Source: Methanothrix sp. (lineage in GTDB: Archaea > Halobacteriota > Methanosarcinia > Methanotrichales > Methanotrichaceae). From it: 7,233 nt of DNA. Below, piece after piece: positions 1 through 6,254 of the stretch (its first letter is position 1; every line of letters starts with the position of its first letter). The notes beneath the pieces are model-generated. The model was not told where the DNA came from, ran no database searches, and saw only the letters and a list, made by a program, of their open reading frames with translations. The position numbers and the translations under genes are program-made. Where the stretch lies: the NCBI GenBank assembly GCA_003162615.1, contig PMNG01000031.1, forward strand, positions 371 through 7,603, read 5' to 3'.

Positions 1-558
1 TTCAGCGTTGTGGGAGCCAGTGCCTTCCTGCCGTTCCTGCCCATGCTGCCGATCCAGGTGCTGACAAACAATCTGCTGTACGACTTCTCGCAGACCACCA
101 TCCCAACCGACGAAGTTGATGCCGAGTGGCTGACCAAGCCGCGCAAATGGGCTATTGGTGAAATCCAGCGGTTCATTCTGTTTATCGGACCCATCAGCTC
201 GATCTTCGATTACCTGACGTTCTTCATTATGCTCTACGTGTTCAATGCTTGGACTGATCCGGCTCTGTTCCACACCGGCTGGTTCGTCGAGTCGCTCTTT
301 ACCCAGACGTTGATCATTCATATCATCCGCACCAACAAAATTCCATTCATCGAAAGCCGGGCGAGCTTGCCGTTGATCGCTACTTCGGTGATCATAGTCG
401 CGGTCGGCGCGTGGCTAACGGTTTCGCCCTTAGCCGGAGCGCTCGGATTTGTCCCTCTGCCGACCCAGTATTGGGTGTTATTAGCAGTTATGCTGGTGTT
501 CTATGTGATTCTAACCCAGGTCGTGAAGACCTGGTTCATTCGCAGGTTTGGCGAATGA
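1..558 (+). CDS. mgtA: Mg2+-transporting P-type ATPase (MgtA/MgtB type), C-terminal part
   Basis: This is the C-terminal 185 residues of a type IIIB P-type ATPase that imports Mg2+ across the cytoplasmic membrane using ATP. The frame is open from the first base (Phe-Ser-Val-Val-Gly), so the gene is cut by the window edge and the GTG at 10 is internal. The phosphorylation and nucleotide-binding domains lie outside. Visible are the membrane motif FLPMLPIQVLTNNLLYDFSQ, the signature KPRKWAIG, a helix around FIGPISSIFDYLTFF, the GWFVESLFTQTLIIHIIRT segment, and two more hydrophobic helices before the terminal RRFGE. All are typical of MgtA/MgtB and give about five C-terminal membrane spans. Five of six arginines use CGN codons, like the amylase downstream and unlike the kinase. 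MgtA versus MgtB cannot be decided from this piece, so the symbol is a family label. Family assignment is very sure. Confidence 0.93.
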   Translation, partial: FSVVGASAFLPFLPMLPIQVLTNNLLYDFSQTTIPTDEVDAEWLTKPRKWAIGEIQRFILFIGPISSIFDYLTFFIMLYVFNAWTDPALFHTGWFVESLFTQTLIIHIIRTNKIPFIESRASLPLIATSVIIVAVGAWLTVSPLAGALGFVPLPTQYWVLLAVMLVFYVILTQVVKTWFIRRFGE

Positions 559-923
559 TTTGTCTGTATTTCTTCAAATAAACGAAAATGCGCCGAATAG
601 GGATAGAACATTTCCTGTCAATAATTTGGGTTAGGTTGGCTTGAGAGACAAAACTAGAAATCAATTGATCATTTCTTGCGTTTATCTATGTGACTATCGA
701 TTCCTTAATGTCGTGATAGCATTGAGGAAGGATTTCAGCGTCGTTTTCCTGGATAGCGGCTATTTGAAGGTGCACTGAGATGACCAGAGGTCTTCTAGAG
801 TACAGATTGAAGGAGAAACCCATATTTGCACCCTAAAAAAATTAACGGGATAAGGAACTATGCTGTATGCGATTGTGCTTTATATTTATCAGCAAACCAA
901 TGGACCAGCTATTTATCCCTTAA

Positions 924-1079
924 GCAGAAAAAATATACATCGATTCAGGGAACGTGGGACCATCCAAGGCGCAGAAATCTGGGGTAGTTGTCGTGCTAAA
1001 AGGAAAGACATCGATCGGGCTCGATGCTTGCGATGTGCAACCGATTCGGATGGTTGAGGCAACGAGGGAGTCGCTATAA
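924..1079 (+). other. possible small or decayed reading frame of unknown identity
   Basis: The frame is open from a stop at 921 to TAA at 1077-1079; a GTG at 954 would give 41 residues. The text reads like protein (for example SGVVVVLKGKTSIGLDACDV) and is more convincing than the longer overlapping frame at 860-1057, whose composition looks random. No good start codon with a ribosome binding site is present. I do not recognise the family. It may be a remnant of a gene whose ends are lost, or chance. The base pairs catcga/tcgatg (1009-1014 with 1021-1026) and acatcg/cgatgt (1008-1013 with 1031-1036) could form alternative short hairpins inside it. Confidence 0.2.
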
Positions 1080-1081
1080 AG
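1073..1081 (+). promoter_or_regulatory. candidate TATA box for the amylase gene
   Basis: The sequence gctataaag lies 78 bases before the chosen amylase ATG. An archaeal start about 25 bases downstream would give a leader of roughly 55 bases carrying the ribosome binding site. A second TATA-like element, ctttatattt at 878-887, is an alternative. Neither has a strong purine-rich upstream element, so this is a weak call. Confidence 0.25.
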
Positions 1082-1142
1082 GGTTTCTCTGGGAGTTTCA
1101 CGCGTTGGTTGATGATGCTTGATTCAAAAACTAAACTAAAAG

Positions 1143-1149
1143 AAAGGAG
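1143..1149 (+). promoter_or_regulatory. ribosome binding site that decides the amylase start
   Basis: AAAGGAG lies nine bases before the ATG at 1159. An in-frame GTG at 1153 is only three bases from it, too close for normal initiation, so the ATG is preferred. Confidence 0.6.
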
Positions 1150-1158
1150 AGAGTGATT

Positions 1159-2484
1159 ATGGGAGTCATGCTTCAAGCGTTTTACTGGGATTGTCCCGTT
1201 TTGGAATCCCGCGAACATCAATGGTGGGTGGAGATCAAGAATCGTATCCCGGCACTGCAACAAGCCGGGTTCACGGCCCTTTGGCTGCCGCCTGTCAGCA
1301 AGGCGGCCTCGTGGAAGTCAATGGGCTACGATCCATACGACTACTGCGACCTAGGCGAGTTCGATCAGAAAGGCGGCATACCGACCTGGTTCGGTTCCAA
1401 GGCCGAGTTGCTTGATCTGGTTCAGACTGCACATGCCCATGGCATGCAGGTCTATGCCGACCTGGTGTTAAACCACAATAGCGGAGCGGATGCCCAGGAA
1501 CAAAATCCGCTCGACGGCAAGATGCGCTGGACCAAATTTAAACCCGAAAGCACTCAATTTGTCCGTGACTGGAAATGCTTTCATCCCAGCCCTTATGAAC
1601 AGTGGGACAATGCCACGTTCGGAGACATGCCCGACCTCTGCCACCGCAATCCCCACGTCTATACGCAACTCATCGAATACGCGAGATGGCTGCTGGAGAC
1701 CATCGGCTTCGACGGCTTCCGTTACGACATGGTCAAGGACTATGGCGGCTGGATGGTACGGTCCATCCAGGAACTGCGCGCGCTGCGAGACGGCAAGGCC
1801 TTCAAGCCCTACGGCGTCGGCGAATGTTGGGACAGCGATCGTACAATTGAGGACTGGCTCAGCGAAGCAAACGCATGGTCTGACAATCCCGTTTGCGCCT
1901 TTGACTTCCCGCTCCGGGACCGTCTCCACGACCTATGCGACAGTTTCGGATTCAGCTTGCTCAACCTCAAACCACAACCGGGAACCCTCTTGTATGACCG
2001 GCCAGCCGGAACTGTCACCTTCGTTGAGAACCATGATGTGGCGCGAGACAACCCCATCATCCACGACAAGCTGCTCGCCTACGCTTTTATCCTCACCCAC
2101 GAGGGCTACCCATGCATCTTCTGGCAGGATTACTTCAACTGGAACCTAGCGCAGGAAGGTAAACGTAGCGGTATCGCCGCGCTGGTCCAGGTTCATGAGA
2201 AACACGCCGGCGGAGCCACGCGCATCCTTTACGTGGACGATAACCTCTACGTGATGCAACGCAATGGACAGGGTGTGCAACGCGGATTGGTGCTTGTGTT
2301 GAATAACCTCAACACTTGGAACGGTGCCGGAGTCCAGACTCAATGGACCGACACACGATTCTCTCCGGAAGCCTGGAGCGGAAGCAACGATACTAGCGTG
2401 CCAGAGGATAAGTGGACCAACGGGAGCGGCTGGGCTGAATTTTGGGCGCCACCGCGGGGTTATGCCGTATACGTCCCTCAGTAG
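1159..2484 (+). CDS. alpha-amylase, glycoside hydrolase family 13, cytoplasmic type
   Basis: The 441-residue enzyme is predicted to hydrolyse internal alpha-1,4-glucosidic bonds of starch or glycogen. Counting from the ATG at 1159, the four GH13 regions are intact: DLVLNH (Asp101, His106), GFRYDMVK (Arg188, nucleophile Asp190), GVGECWDS (acid/base Glu222) and FVENHDV (His292, Asp293). The N-terminal MLQAFYWDCP, MGYDPYDYCDLGEF, the YAFILTHEGYP stretch and the Trp-rich C-terminal beta domain recall the archaeal alpha-amylases of Thermococcales (subfamily GH13_7); the subfamily is from memory. No signal peptide is present, unlike the secreted thermococcal enzymes, so it probably acts on intracellular glycogen or maltodextrin. 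It appears monocistronic. Only 1 of 21 arginines uses AGA/AGG, against 15 of 29 in the nearby kinase, which suggests acquisition from another organism. Family and activity class are very sure; true substrate is not. Confidence 0.93.
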   Translation: MGVMLQAFYWDCPVLESREHQWWVEIKNRIPALQQAGFTALWLPPVSKAASWKSMGYDPYDYCDLGEFDQKGGIPTWFGSKAELLDLVQTAHAHGMQVYADLVLNHNSGADAQEQNPLDGKMRWTKFKPESTQFVRDWKCFHPSPYEQWDNATFGDMPDLCHRNPHVYTQLIEYARWLLETIGFDGFRYDMVKDYGGWMVRSIQELRALRDGKAFKPYGVGECWDSDRTIEDWLSEANAWSDNPVCAFDFPLRDRLHDLCDSFGFSLLNLKPQPGTLLYDRPAGTVTFVENHDVARDNPIIHDKLLAYAFILTHEGYPCIFWQDYFNWNLAQEGKRSGIAALVQVHEKHAGGATRILYVDDNLYVMQRNGQGVQRGLVLVLNNLNTWNGAGVQTQWTDTRFSPEAWSGSNDTSVPEDKWTNGSGWAEFWAPPRGYAVYVPQ

Positions 2485-2546
2485 TTTGAACAATGAATCC
2501 CTGCCGATAGCTCAGTGCTTCAAATAATTACTGGAGGATGGGTGCG

Positions 2547-2755
2547 ATGTTTACTGATAAACTCGCAGGTTTATTGTCCCACGCACAGGATAGAGACAGG
2601 CACACTCACGGAGGTTGACACTTACGACTGGATCACCTTCCTGCCCATGAGCGATGGCACAGGAGCTATAACCGCTACTTGGCAGGCTGAACACTGGCAA
2701 GATGAAGATCTGAGGTGTCATGGCCCGAAAGAATGACACGCCCGAGTATAACTAG
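2547..2755 (+). pseudogene. family B DNA polymerase remnant: region just downstream of motif C
   Basis: This is a broken fragment of an archaeal family B DNA polymerase, from the stretch between palm motif C and the thumb. The conserved order is recoverable only by switching frames. TDKLAGLLSH is in one frame from 2547. RIETGTLTEVDTYDWITFLP, then SDGTGAIT, is in a second frame to 2673. GRLNTGKMKI, an in-frame TGA at 2711-2713, and GVMARKNDTPEY are in a third frame to a TAG at 2753-2755. The family usually reads G-A-x-x-R-Y-F-G-R between the second and third parts; here two single-base losses (a C and a T from short runs near 2672-2680) would explain the break. A further stretch in another frame (about 2763-2800, FIEEARRLFGN) may continue it but is unsure. 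A 73-residue open frame across 2515-2736 is a by-product of this decay. Compared with the upstream amylase there is no operon link. Confidence 0.8.
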
Positions 2756-2813
2756 AGGGACCATTTTCATCGAGGAAGCCAGGAGGCTCTTCGGTAATAT
2801 GATATCAGCTAGG

Positions 2814-2822
2814 CTTATATAA
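2814..2822 (+). promoter_or_regulatory. candidate TATA box for the kinase gene
   Basis: CTTATATAA closely matches the archaeal TATA box consensus. A start about 25 bases downstream would leave a leader of roughly 95 bases before the kinase ATG at 2942. It lies just after the polymerase fragment, which fits independent transcription of the kinase. Confidence 0.4.
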
Positions 2823-2941
2823 CAACACGAGATACAAATTGGCCTTCAGAGGGAATCTTTCCCAGATTTCAGGATGTTTCATTAGTTATTCGCAGAATGC
2901 TTGGGCGAGAATACCAGTGAAGTGTTGTATTGGTTGGGAAA

Positions 2942-3901
2942 ATGGCAAAGGAAAAGCGAGTGGGCAGTTTGGGCCCAGGAAATGCCTTCCGGAACTGGCT
3001 AATGGATGTTTTGGGCGGGAGGATAGACGACCGGAACTGCCCTGTCAATGTCTACAATATCAAGCCCTCCTCTCATACCGTCTGCCGCTACGAATTTCCT
3101 AATCAAGGATTCAGCGTGGTGGCCAAGTTCTATGGCAAGCCCACGGGCTGGAATAGGAATTACGATCCCGTTCATGCTCTGGAGAATGAGTTCAATATTC
3201 TGAAGAGGCTCGAGCAGATCATCGAAATTCCACGGCTGCTGGCAATGAACAAGGACTTCCATTGTGCTCTGTTGACGGAATATGTAGAAGGAAGATCTCT
3301 CTATGAATACATGCAGAGAGACGACGGGCTATACGACAGGCTCACGGCCATCGCAAAAGTGCAAAGAAGGCTGCACGATCGGACGAGATCCGATTACCGA
3401 AAAGATAGAGTGTTCGCAAGGTTCCATAGAGTCCTGGACCAGCTCGGTATGGACCCATTGACCAGGATGAAATACAACCGACTGCTGGGAGAATGGTGGT
3501 ACAGTCCGTTGCTAGACCGGCCCTTTGGCTGCATGGTGCACGGTGACGCAAATCCCATGAACTATCTGTTCAACCATAGCAAGGTCTTTGTCCTAGACCT
3601 CGAGAGCTCAAAGGAGCATGCCCATTTCGTTCACGACTTGGGACTTATCGCCGCTGAATTAAAGCATTATTTTGCCATTCACCGAGGGAATGGAAACATG
3701 GCTGAGCCCTACATCGGTCATTATCTCTGGCGATACAGCTGCAATGAGCCAGAGTTCTATGCCATAACCCGGATCCTGCCGTTCTTCATGGGCCTAGGAT
3801 TTTTGAGAATGGCCCGGCTTGGTATGGCTCCCGAACACAGGGCTTACATTCTCCAGGAAGCCAATGCATGTTTAAAGGGCGGCCTCCGGAGCCAAGGCTG
3901 A
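2942..3901 (+). CDS. APH-fold small-molecule kinase (phosphotransferase family), substrate unknown
   Basis: The 319-residue protein has the aminoglycoside-phosphotransferase/choline-kinase fold and is predicted to transfer the ATP gamma-phosphate to a small molecule in the cytoplasm. Counting from ATG 2942, visible elements are VVAKFYG with the probable ATP-binding Lys62, an ENEF helix (Glu83), the hinge LLTEYVEG (around 112-117), the catalytic loop VHGDANPMNYLF (His200, Asp202, Asn207) and the metal-binding LDLESS (Asp219, Glu221). All key residues are present, so it is probably active. A TTG at 2930 is the alternative start; an in-frame TGA at 2918 excludes anything earlier. No strong ribosome binding site is seen. 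Fragments of one polymerase family lie on both sides, and its last dozen codons overlap the right-hand one, so its native C-terminus may have been altered. Arginine codons are about half AGA/AGG. Substrate could be a sugar, an amino alcohol or a maltodextrin-related sugar; nothing in the sequence decides. Confidence 0.8.
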   Translation: MAKEKRVGSLGPGNAFRNWLMDVLGGRIDDRNCPVNVYNIKPSSHTVCRYEFPNQGFSVVAKFYGKPTGWNRNYDPVHALENEFNILKRLEQIIEIPRLLAMNKDFHCALLTEYVEGRSLYEYMQRDDGLYDRLTAIAKVQRRLHDRTRSDYRKDRVFARFHRVLDQLGMDPLTRMKYNRLLGEWWYSPLLDRPFGCMVHGDANPMNYLFNHSKVFVLDLESSKEHAHFVHDLGLIAAELKHYFAIHRGNGNMAEPYIGHYLWRYSCNEPEFYAITRILPFFMGLGFLRMARLGMAPEHRAYILQEANACLKGGLRSQG

Positions 3902-4335
3902 ATCTAGCCCAGGTCCTCAATGAGCGCAAGCAAAGGTTCGAGGGATCGGAAAAGGTTGTCCTCGCCGATCTCCTGGAGTTCATCAAGGTCCACGACCCCG
4001 ACGTTATCTTATTTCCCTATGCAGACACATGGGTTCCTATCATTGTCAAGAAGGCGAGACGCTACGGCCTTGAGCCAACAATTAGCCGCAGCGGTTTTTT
4101 CAAGTCCATGAGTTCCAAATCCTACTGGAGCTATGGCAAGGTTAACCACAAGGACGGAGCTATGATCCCGGAGGGCCGGGTACTCATAGACACTGCAAAG
4201 AGCTTCGTCTATACCGAGGGTGGGCTCAAGGGCGTTCTTATGGCCTCTCGTCTGTCGGGGCTCTCGCCTAACCTCACCTCCTCGCTATCACCCCTGGCAC
4301 GCTCATCTCCTCTTACGAAGTCTATGAGGCACTGA
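3868..4335 (+). pseudogene. family B DNA polymerase remnant: 3'-5' exonuclease domain
   Basis: This open frame carries the exonuclease domain of an archaeal family B DNA polymerase without its N-terminus. Recognisable blocks in order are EPRLNLAQVLNERKQRFEGS, LADLLEFIK, HDPDVILFPYADTWVP (exo II position), ARRYGLEPTISRSG, SYWSYGKVNHKDGAMIPEGR, VLIDTAKSFVYTEGG and GVLMASRLSGLSPNLTS. Homology becomes visible around 3886; the first codons belong to the overlap with the kinase. The exo I block (Asp-x-Glu) is missing because the 5' part is gone. Near 4270-4290 the frame breaks: the frame running to 4335 turns to nonsense, while PGTLISSYEVYEALRRGVAV continues in another frame into the next fragment. 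At exo II the usual Asn-x-x-x-Phe-Asp pattern is replaced by Ala-Asp-Thr-Trp, so even the intact ancestor may have lacked proofreading. It cannot encode a working polymerase. Confidence 0.88.
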
Positions 4336-4619
4336 GGAGAGGCGTAGCCGTGCCTTTCCGGAAGAGGGACGCTGAGGGCATCAGGAACATCTCGGAGCAG
4401 AGGGCCTCGGACAAGGGAGGCATGATTTTCCAGCCGGAGCCAGGCGTCTACGAGAAGGTTCACCAGATAGACTTCACATCCCTCTATCCTTCCATCATTG
4501 TGAAGTACAACCTCTCGCCCGAGACAATCGAACATCCGGCCCTGAACAGTACTAAATTGTTCAAAGATGCAATCAAAGACATATCGATGGCCTTTTTGGG
4601 GGTTTCGACTAAGACATAG
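4284..4619 (+). pseudogene. family B DNA polymerase remnant: palm start with motif A
   Basis: This continues the exonuclease-domain fragment after a frameshift. In the new frame it reads TPGTLISSYEVYEALRRGVA, PFRKRDAEGIRNI, RASDKGGMIFQPEPGVYEKV and then motif A at 4470-4493, DFTSLYPSI, followed by IVKYNLSPETIEHP to 4538. The motif A aspartate (codon 4470-4472) is present, so the ancestral polymerase site looked competent at this motif. Polymerase similarity stops at about 4540; the last 26 codons to the TAG at 4617 are unlike the family and lie opposite what looks like the 3' end of a minus-strand remnant. Motifs B and C and the thumb are absent on this side. A later part of the same family lies upstream at 2547-2755, that is, in the reverse of the normal order. 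Confidence 0.88.
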
Positions 4620-4990
4620 ACCGTCCTCAGCTATACGGTGCGTCCTGGGCATAGACGCCGACCTGAAAGGATTGGTTTCCCGTAGCAATATCCACTGCTT
4701 TAATGGTGCAGTTGTAGATTCGACTTCCAGTGGCAACTATGTATCGCAAACCGCCCGGAGCTTCTGCCAAATAGTCCTTCGGTGTTTTTAACTTAAAATG
4801 TGCTCGACAAAAGATCCGCTCCTCCTTTGCTCTTGATGATCAGGTGAAATTAGCCTCAGAGCCTTGGGCCACTTGATGGAGATACGTCAATCACCTTGAA
4901 GTAAGAGTTTGCGCTGGCTTGGCCGTCAGCAGCAAAAGCAGCGAAATTAGCAAAATCCCTCTCGTAAATTATAAATCTCTTGTAGAAGAT
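4545..4990 (-). pseudogene. remnant of an exported S-layer-like (COG1361-type, NEW3-like) protein
   Basis: Read on the minus strand, protein-like text continues through several frames. AAFAADGQASANSYFKVIDV is near 4970-4890 and ends at a stop at 4856-4858. VAQGSEANFT follows near 4872-4843. IIKSKGGAD comes next. LKTPKDYLAEAPGGLRYIV, IKAVDIATGNQSFQVGVYAQ and DAPYS then run to a TGA at 4627-4629, and RTVYVLVETPKKAIDMSLI follows after a frame change. The pattern of a Val-x-Pro-x-x-x-Val-Ala-Gln-Gly strand, a PPKDY-like segment and GNQSFQV strands is what I know from small COG1361 beta-sandwich domains in secreted methanogen proteins. The first segment, rich in Ala and Phe, may be the end of a signal peptide. 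At least three frameshifts make it non-functional. Boundaries and the family name are moderately sure; that it is a decayed minus-strand gene is more certain than its exact identity. Confidence 0.6.
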
Positions 4991-5170
4991 ACCTTAATTG
5001 AAATAATTGATCCCAAATAAAATGAATTGGTTGCATTGATCGTTCAATCAATCAGTTAATTTATGCTATTGAGGATTCCTAAAAACCACCAAACGGCGCA
5101 TTGCCTTATATATCATTTATAAAGCTTCGCCAAGAAACCGAGGTCATTAGGAGTCCTCTATTGTAAGATC
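4991..5170. other. AT-rich spacer between the S-layer-like remnant and the secreted protein gene
   Basis: This 180-base stretch has no gene. It holds TATA-like elements on both strands (cttatatatc at 5104-5113 plus; ctttataaat on the minus strand at 5115-5124). The minus-strand one could once have driven the decayed S-layer-like gene. A run of five A (5080s), read as T on the minus strand, might end transcription of the secreted protein gene, but there is no supporting hairpin. Confidence 0.25.
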
Positions 5171-5986
5171 TTAAATATCACTCCCACCCATTCCCGGTGG
5201 TACGCCGCTGAGGTCGCCGCCTGGGCCTAATTTGTCCCAATCCTGTTCCACATTGTGGACCGGTTGTCTTCCACCCACCGTGACTGGTTGCTGGGTCGCC
5301 GCCGTGTTAACGGCAGCCACTGGTGCCGAGTTGCTTGTTACTGACGCATTAGGGGTTTCTTGAGTCGTCGTCTTTGGCTGGGTCACCGTCGGCGCAGTCA
5401 CAGTTGCAGGAACGTATTCGGATATATCTGGGTTAACTAAAGTGGCGCTGAAATCACCACGAGTGGATATGGTTCCATTGCTCACCTCGAAGAACTTGCC
5501 GCTGAAGGCATCATTGTCATAGGTTCCATTCATCCATGTTGACACTTGATTATTTCCTTTCAGGGCAGTAACCACAAGATTCATGTTATCTCCCGAGACC
5601 GATCCAATGGCTACGGCATTCCAGGCCACACCTCCATCAGGTTCGTATTTTGCCTGTCCGAACAGATCTCCACCGTCCTGTTGAATTGCCATGGTTATCT
5701 GTTCCTGCTCTATCCCAGTTATGGACCAGATGCCTTTCACATTTGCTATTTCGGAAGCGGCTTTTGCCGTCTCGGAAGCATTGTTCTTCGGAACGGCTGA
5801 AGCGCTGGCGTTGGCGACATTTGGGCTATTATTTTCCGGATTAGTCGTGGACTTCTCAGAGTTTACGGGCGCAGCTTTGTTCTCAACGATCTTATTCGTG
5901 TTATTGCCTGGATTCTGCGCCATGGATAGTCCAGCCATAAGAATGAACACGAATAGTAAAGAGAGAACTGCACATTTCTTGGTCAA
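5171..5986 (-). CDS. secreted Asn/Thr-rich protein of unknown function
   Basis: The 271-residue protein has a clear signal peptide: Lys3-Lys4, a hydrophobic core at about 6-20 and a probable cleavage after SMA (residues 21-23). There is no lipobox or later membrane anchor, so it should be released or wall-associated. Residues 24-82 are Asn/Ala/Ser-rich and disordered. Residues 83-190 form a beta-rich domain (GIWSITG, LFGQAKYEPDGG, NLVVTALKG, NGTYDNDAFSGKFF, RGDFSATL). Residues 191-235 are a Thr/Pro/Val/Gln linker, and the tail is Gly-rich (LGPGGDLSGVPPGMGG). Seven N-glycosylation sequons (Asn28, 52, 59, 69, 153, 170, 213) suit an archaeal surface protein. The start is a TTG supported by GGAGG seven bases upstream; no ATG fits. 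I recall similar domains in Methanothrix secreted proteins but know no function. The long plus-strand frame opposite (5691-5993) is a shadow. Confidence 0.87.
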   Translation of the reverse strand: MTKKCAVLSLLFVFILMAGLSMAQNPGNNTNKIVENKAAPVNSEKSTTNPENNSPNVANASASAVPKNNASETAKAASEIANVKGIWSITGIEQEQITMAIQQDGGDLFGQAKYEPDGGVAWNAVAIGSVSGDNMNLVVTALKGNNQVSTWMNGTYDNDAFSGKFFEVSNGTISTRGDFSATLVNPDISEYVPATVTAPTVTQPKTTTQETPNASVTSNSAPVAAVNTAATQQPVTVGGRQPVHNVEQDWDKLGPGGDLSGVPPGMGGSDI

Positions 5987-5993
5987 ATATTAA

Positions 5994-5998
5994 CCTCC
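5994..5998 (-). promoter_or_regulatory. ribosome binding site deciding a TTG start
   Basis: GGAGG on the minus strand sits seven bases before the TTG at 5986-5984. An ATG overlapping the site (minus strand, starting at 6000) runs into a stop after five codons, so TTG is the only sensible start for the secreted protein. Confidence 0.7.
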
Positions 5999-6068
5999 AT
6001 TATCTCTTATCCATTTCATTGCGGGCTTTATCGTCATTTGCCTATACTTATCCTCACACTAGCGTTCC

Positions 6069-6086
6069 TATTTATAAGCTTTTCAC
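6069..6086 (-). promoter_or_regulatory. archaeal promoter (BRE plus TATA box) of the secreted protein gene
   Basis: On the minus strand the sequence reads gtgaaaag followed by cttataaata, a purine-rich BRE next to a good TATA box (6069-6078). Initiation about 25 bases downstream, near 6047, would give a leader of roughly 60 bases that includes the GGAGG ribosome binding site. Confidence 0.6.
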
Positions 6087-6186
6087 TTGACTCATTAAAT
6101 GGCACTACGATCTTAAATGATCCAAAATGAAAATATAACCCTAAATATGCCATAAATTGATGCTGTATGATTCATGATTTATCACA

Positions 6187-6195
6187 TTTTATACA
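6187..6195 (+). promoter_or_regulatory. candidate TATA box of the DUF72 pseudogene
   Basis: ttttataca lies about 65 bases before the ATG at 6255, on the strand opposite to the secreted protein's promoter, so the two genes would have been divergently transcribed. The surrounding region is uniformly AT-rich and another TATA-like element (cttatact, about 6213-6220) is close, so the exact site is uncertain. Confidence 0.3.
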
Positions 6196-6254
6196 TTTTA
6201 TGCCGCCTGAGTCTTATACTTGAAAAAATTCGGAGATTGTCGAAGAAATATCCC

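Larger units (their letters stand above)
559..1158. other. 600-base spacer without a convincing intact gene
   Basis: This stretch is AT-richer than its flanks and separates the ATPase gene from the amylase. It contains a pyrimidine-rich run just after the ATPase stop (about 561-577) that might serve as a weak archaeal terminator. It also has a TATA-like ctttatattt at 878-887, a second TATA-like gctataaag at 1073-1081, and a possible degraded small reading frame at 924-1079 (listed separately). A 65-residue frame at 860-1057 has no recognisable features. I see no tRNA, repeat array or mobile element here. Confidence 0.5.

Noticed and set aside
860..1057. 65-residue frame in the spacer
   Set aside because: Composition looks random, the ribosome binding site is weak, and another overlapping frame is more protein-like.
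1468..1929. Minus- and plus-strand frames overlapping the amylase (such as 1468-1929 and 1490-2149)
   Set aside because: They are shadows of the amylase frame, whose catalytic motifs are intact.
2515..2736. 73-residue plus-strand frame as a stand-alone gene
   Set aside because: Its middle is clearly a piece of family B DNA polymerase that continues in other frames on both sides, so it is a by-product of pseudogene decay.
4209..4736. 175-residue minus-strand frame
   Set aside because: It runs opposite the polymerase remnant with motif A, in a frame different from the S-layer-like remnant, and shows no domain.
5023..5065. Palindrome-like attgatcgttcaatcaatcag stretch as an operator or attachment site
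   Set aside because: The stem is only five base pairs in AT-rich DNA and has no partner copy elsewhere in the window.
5691..5993. 100-residue hydrophobic plus-strand frame opposite the secreted protein
   Set aside because: It mirrors the signal peptide and low-complexity codons of the minus-strand gene, which has its own ribosome binding site and promoter.
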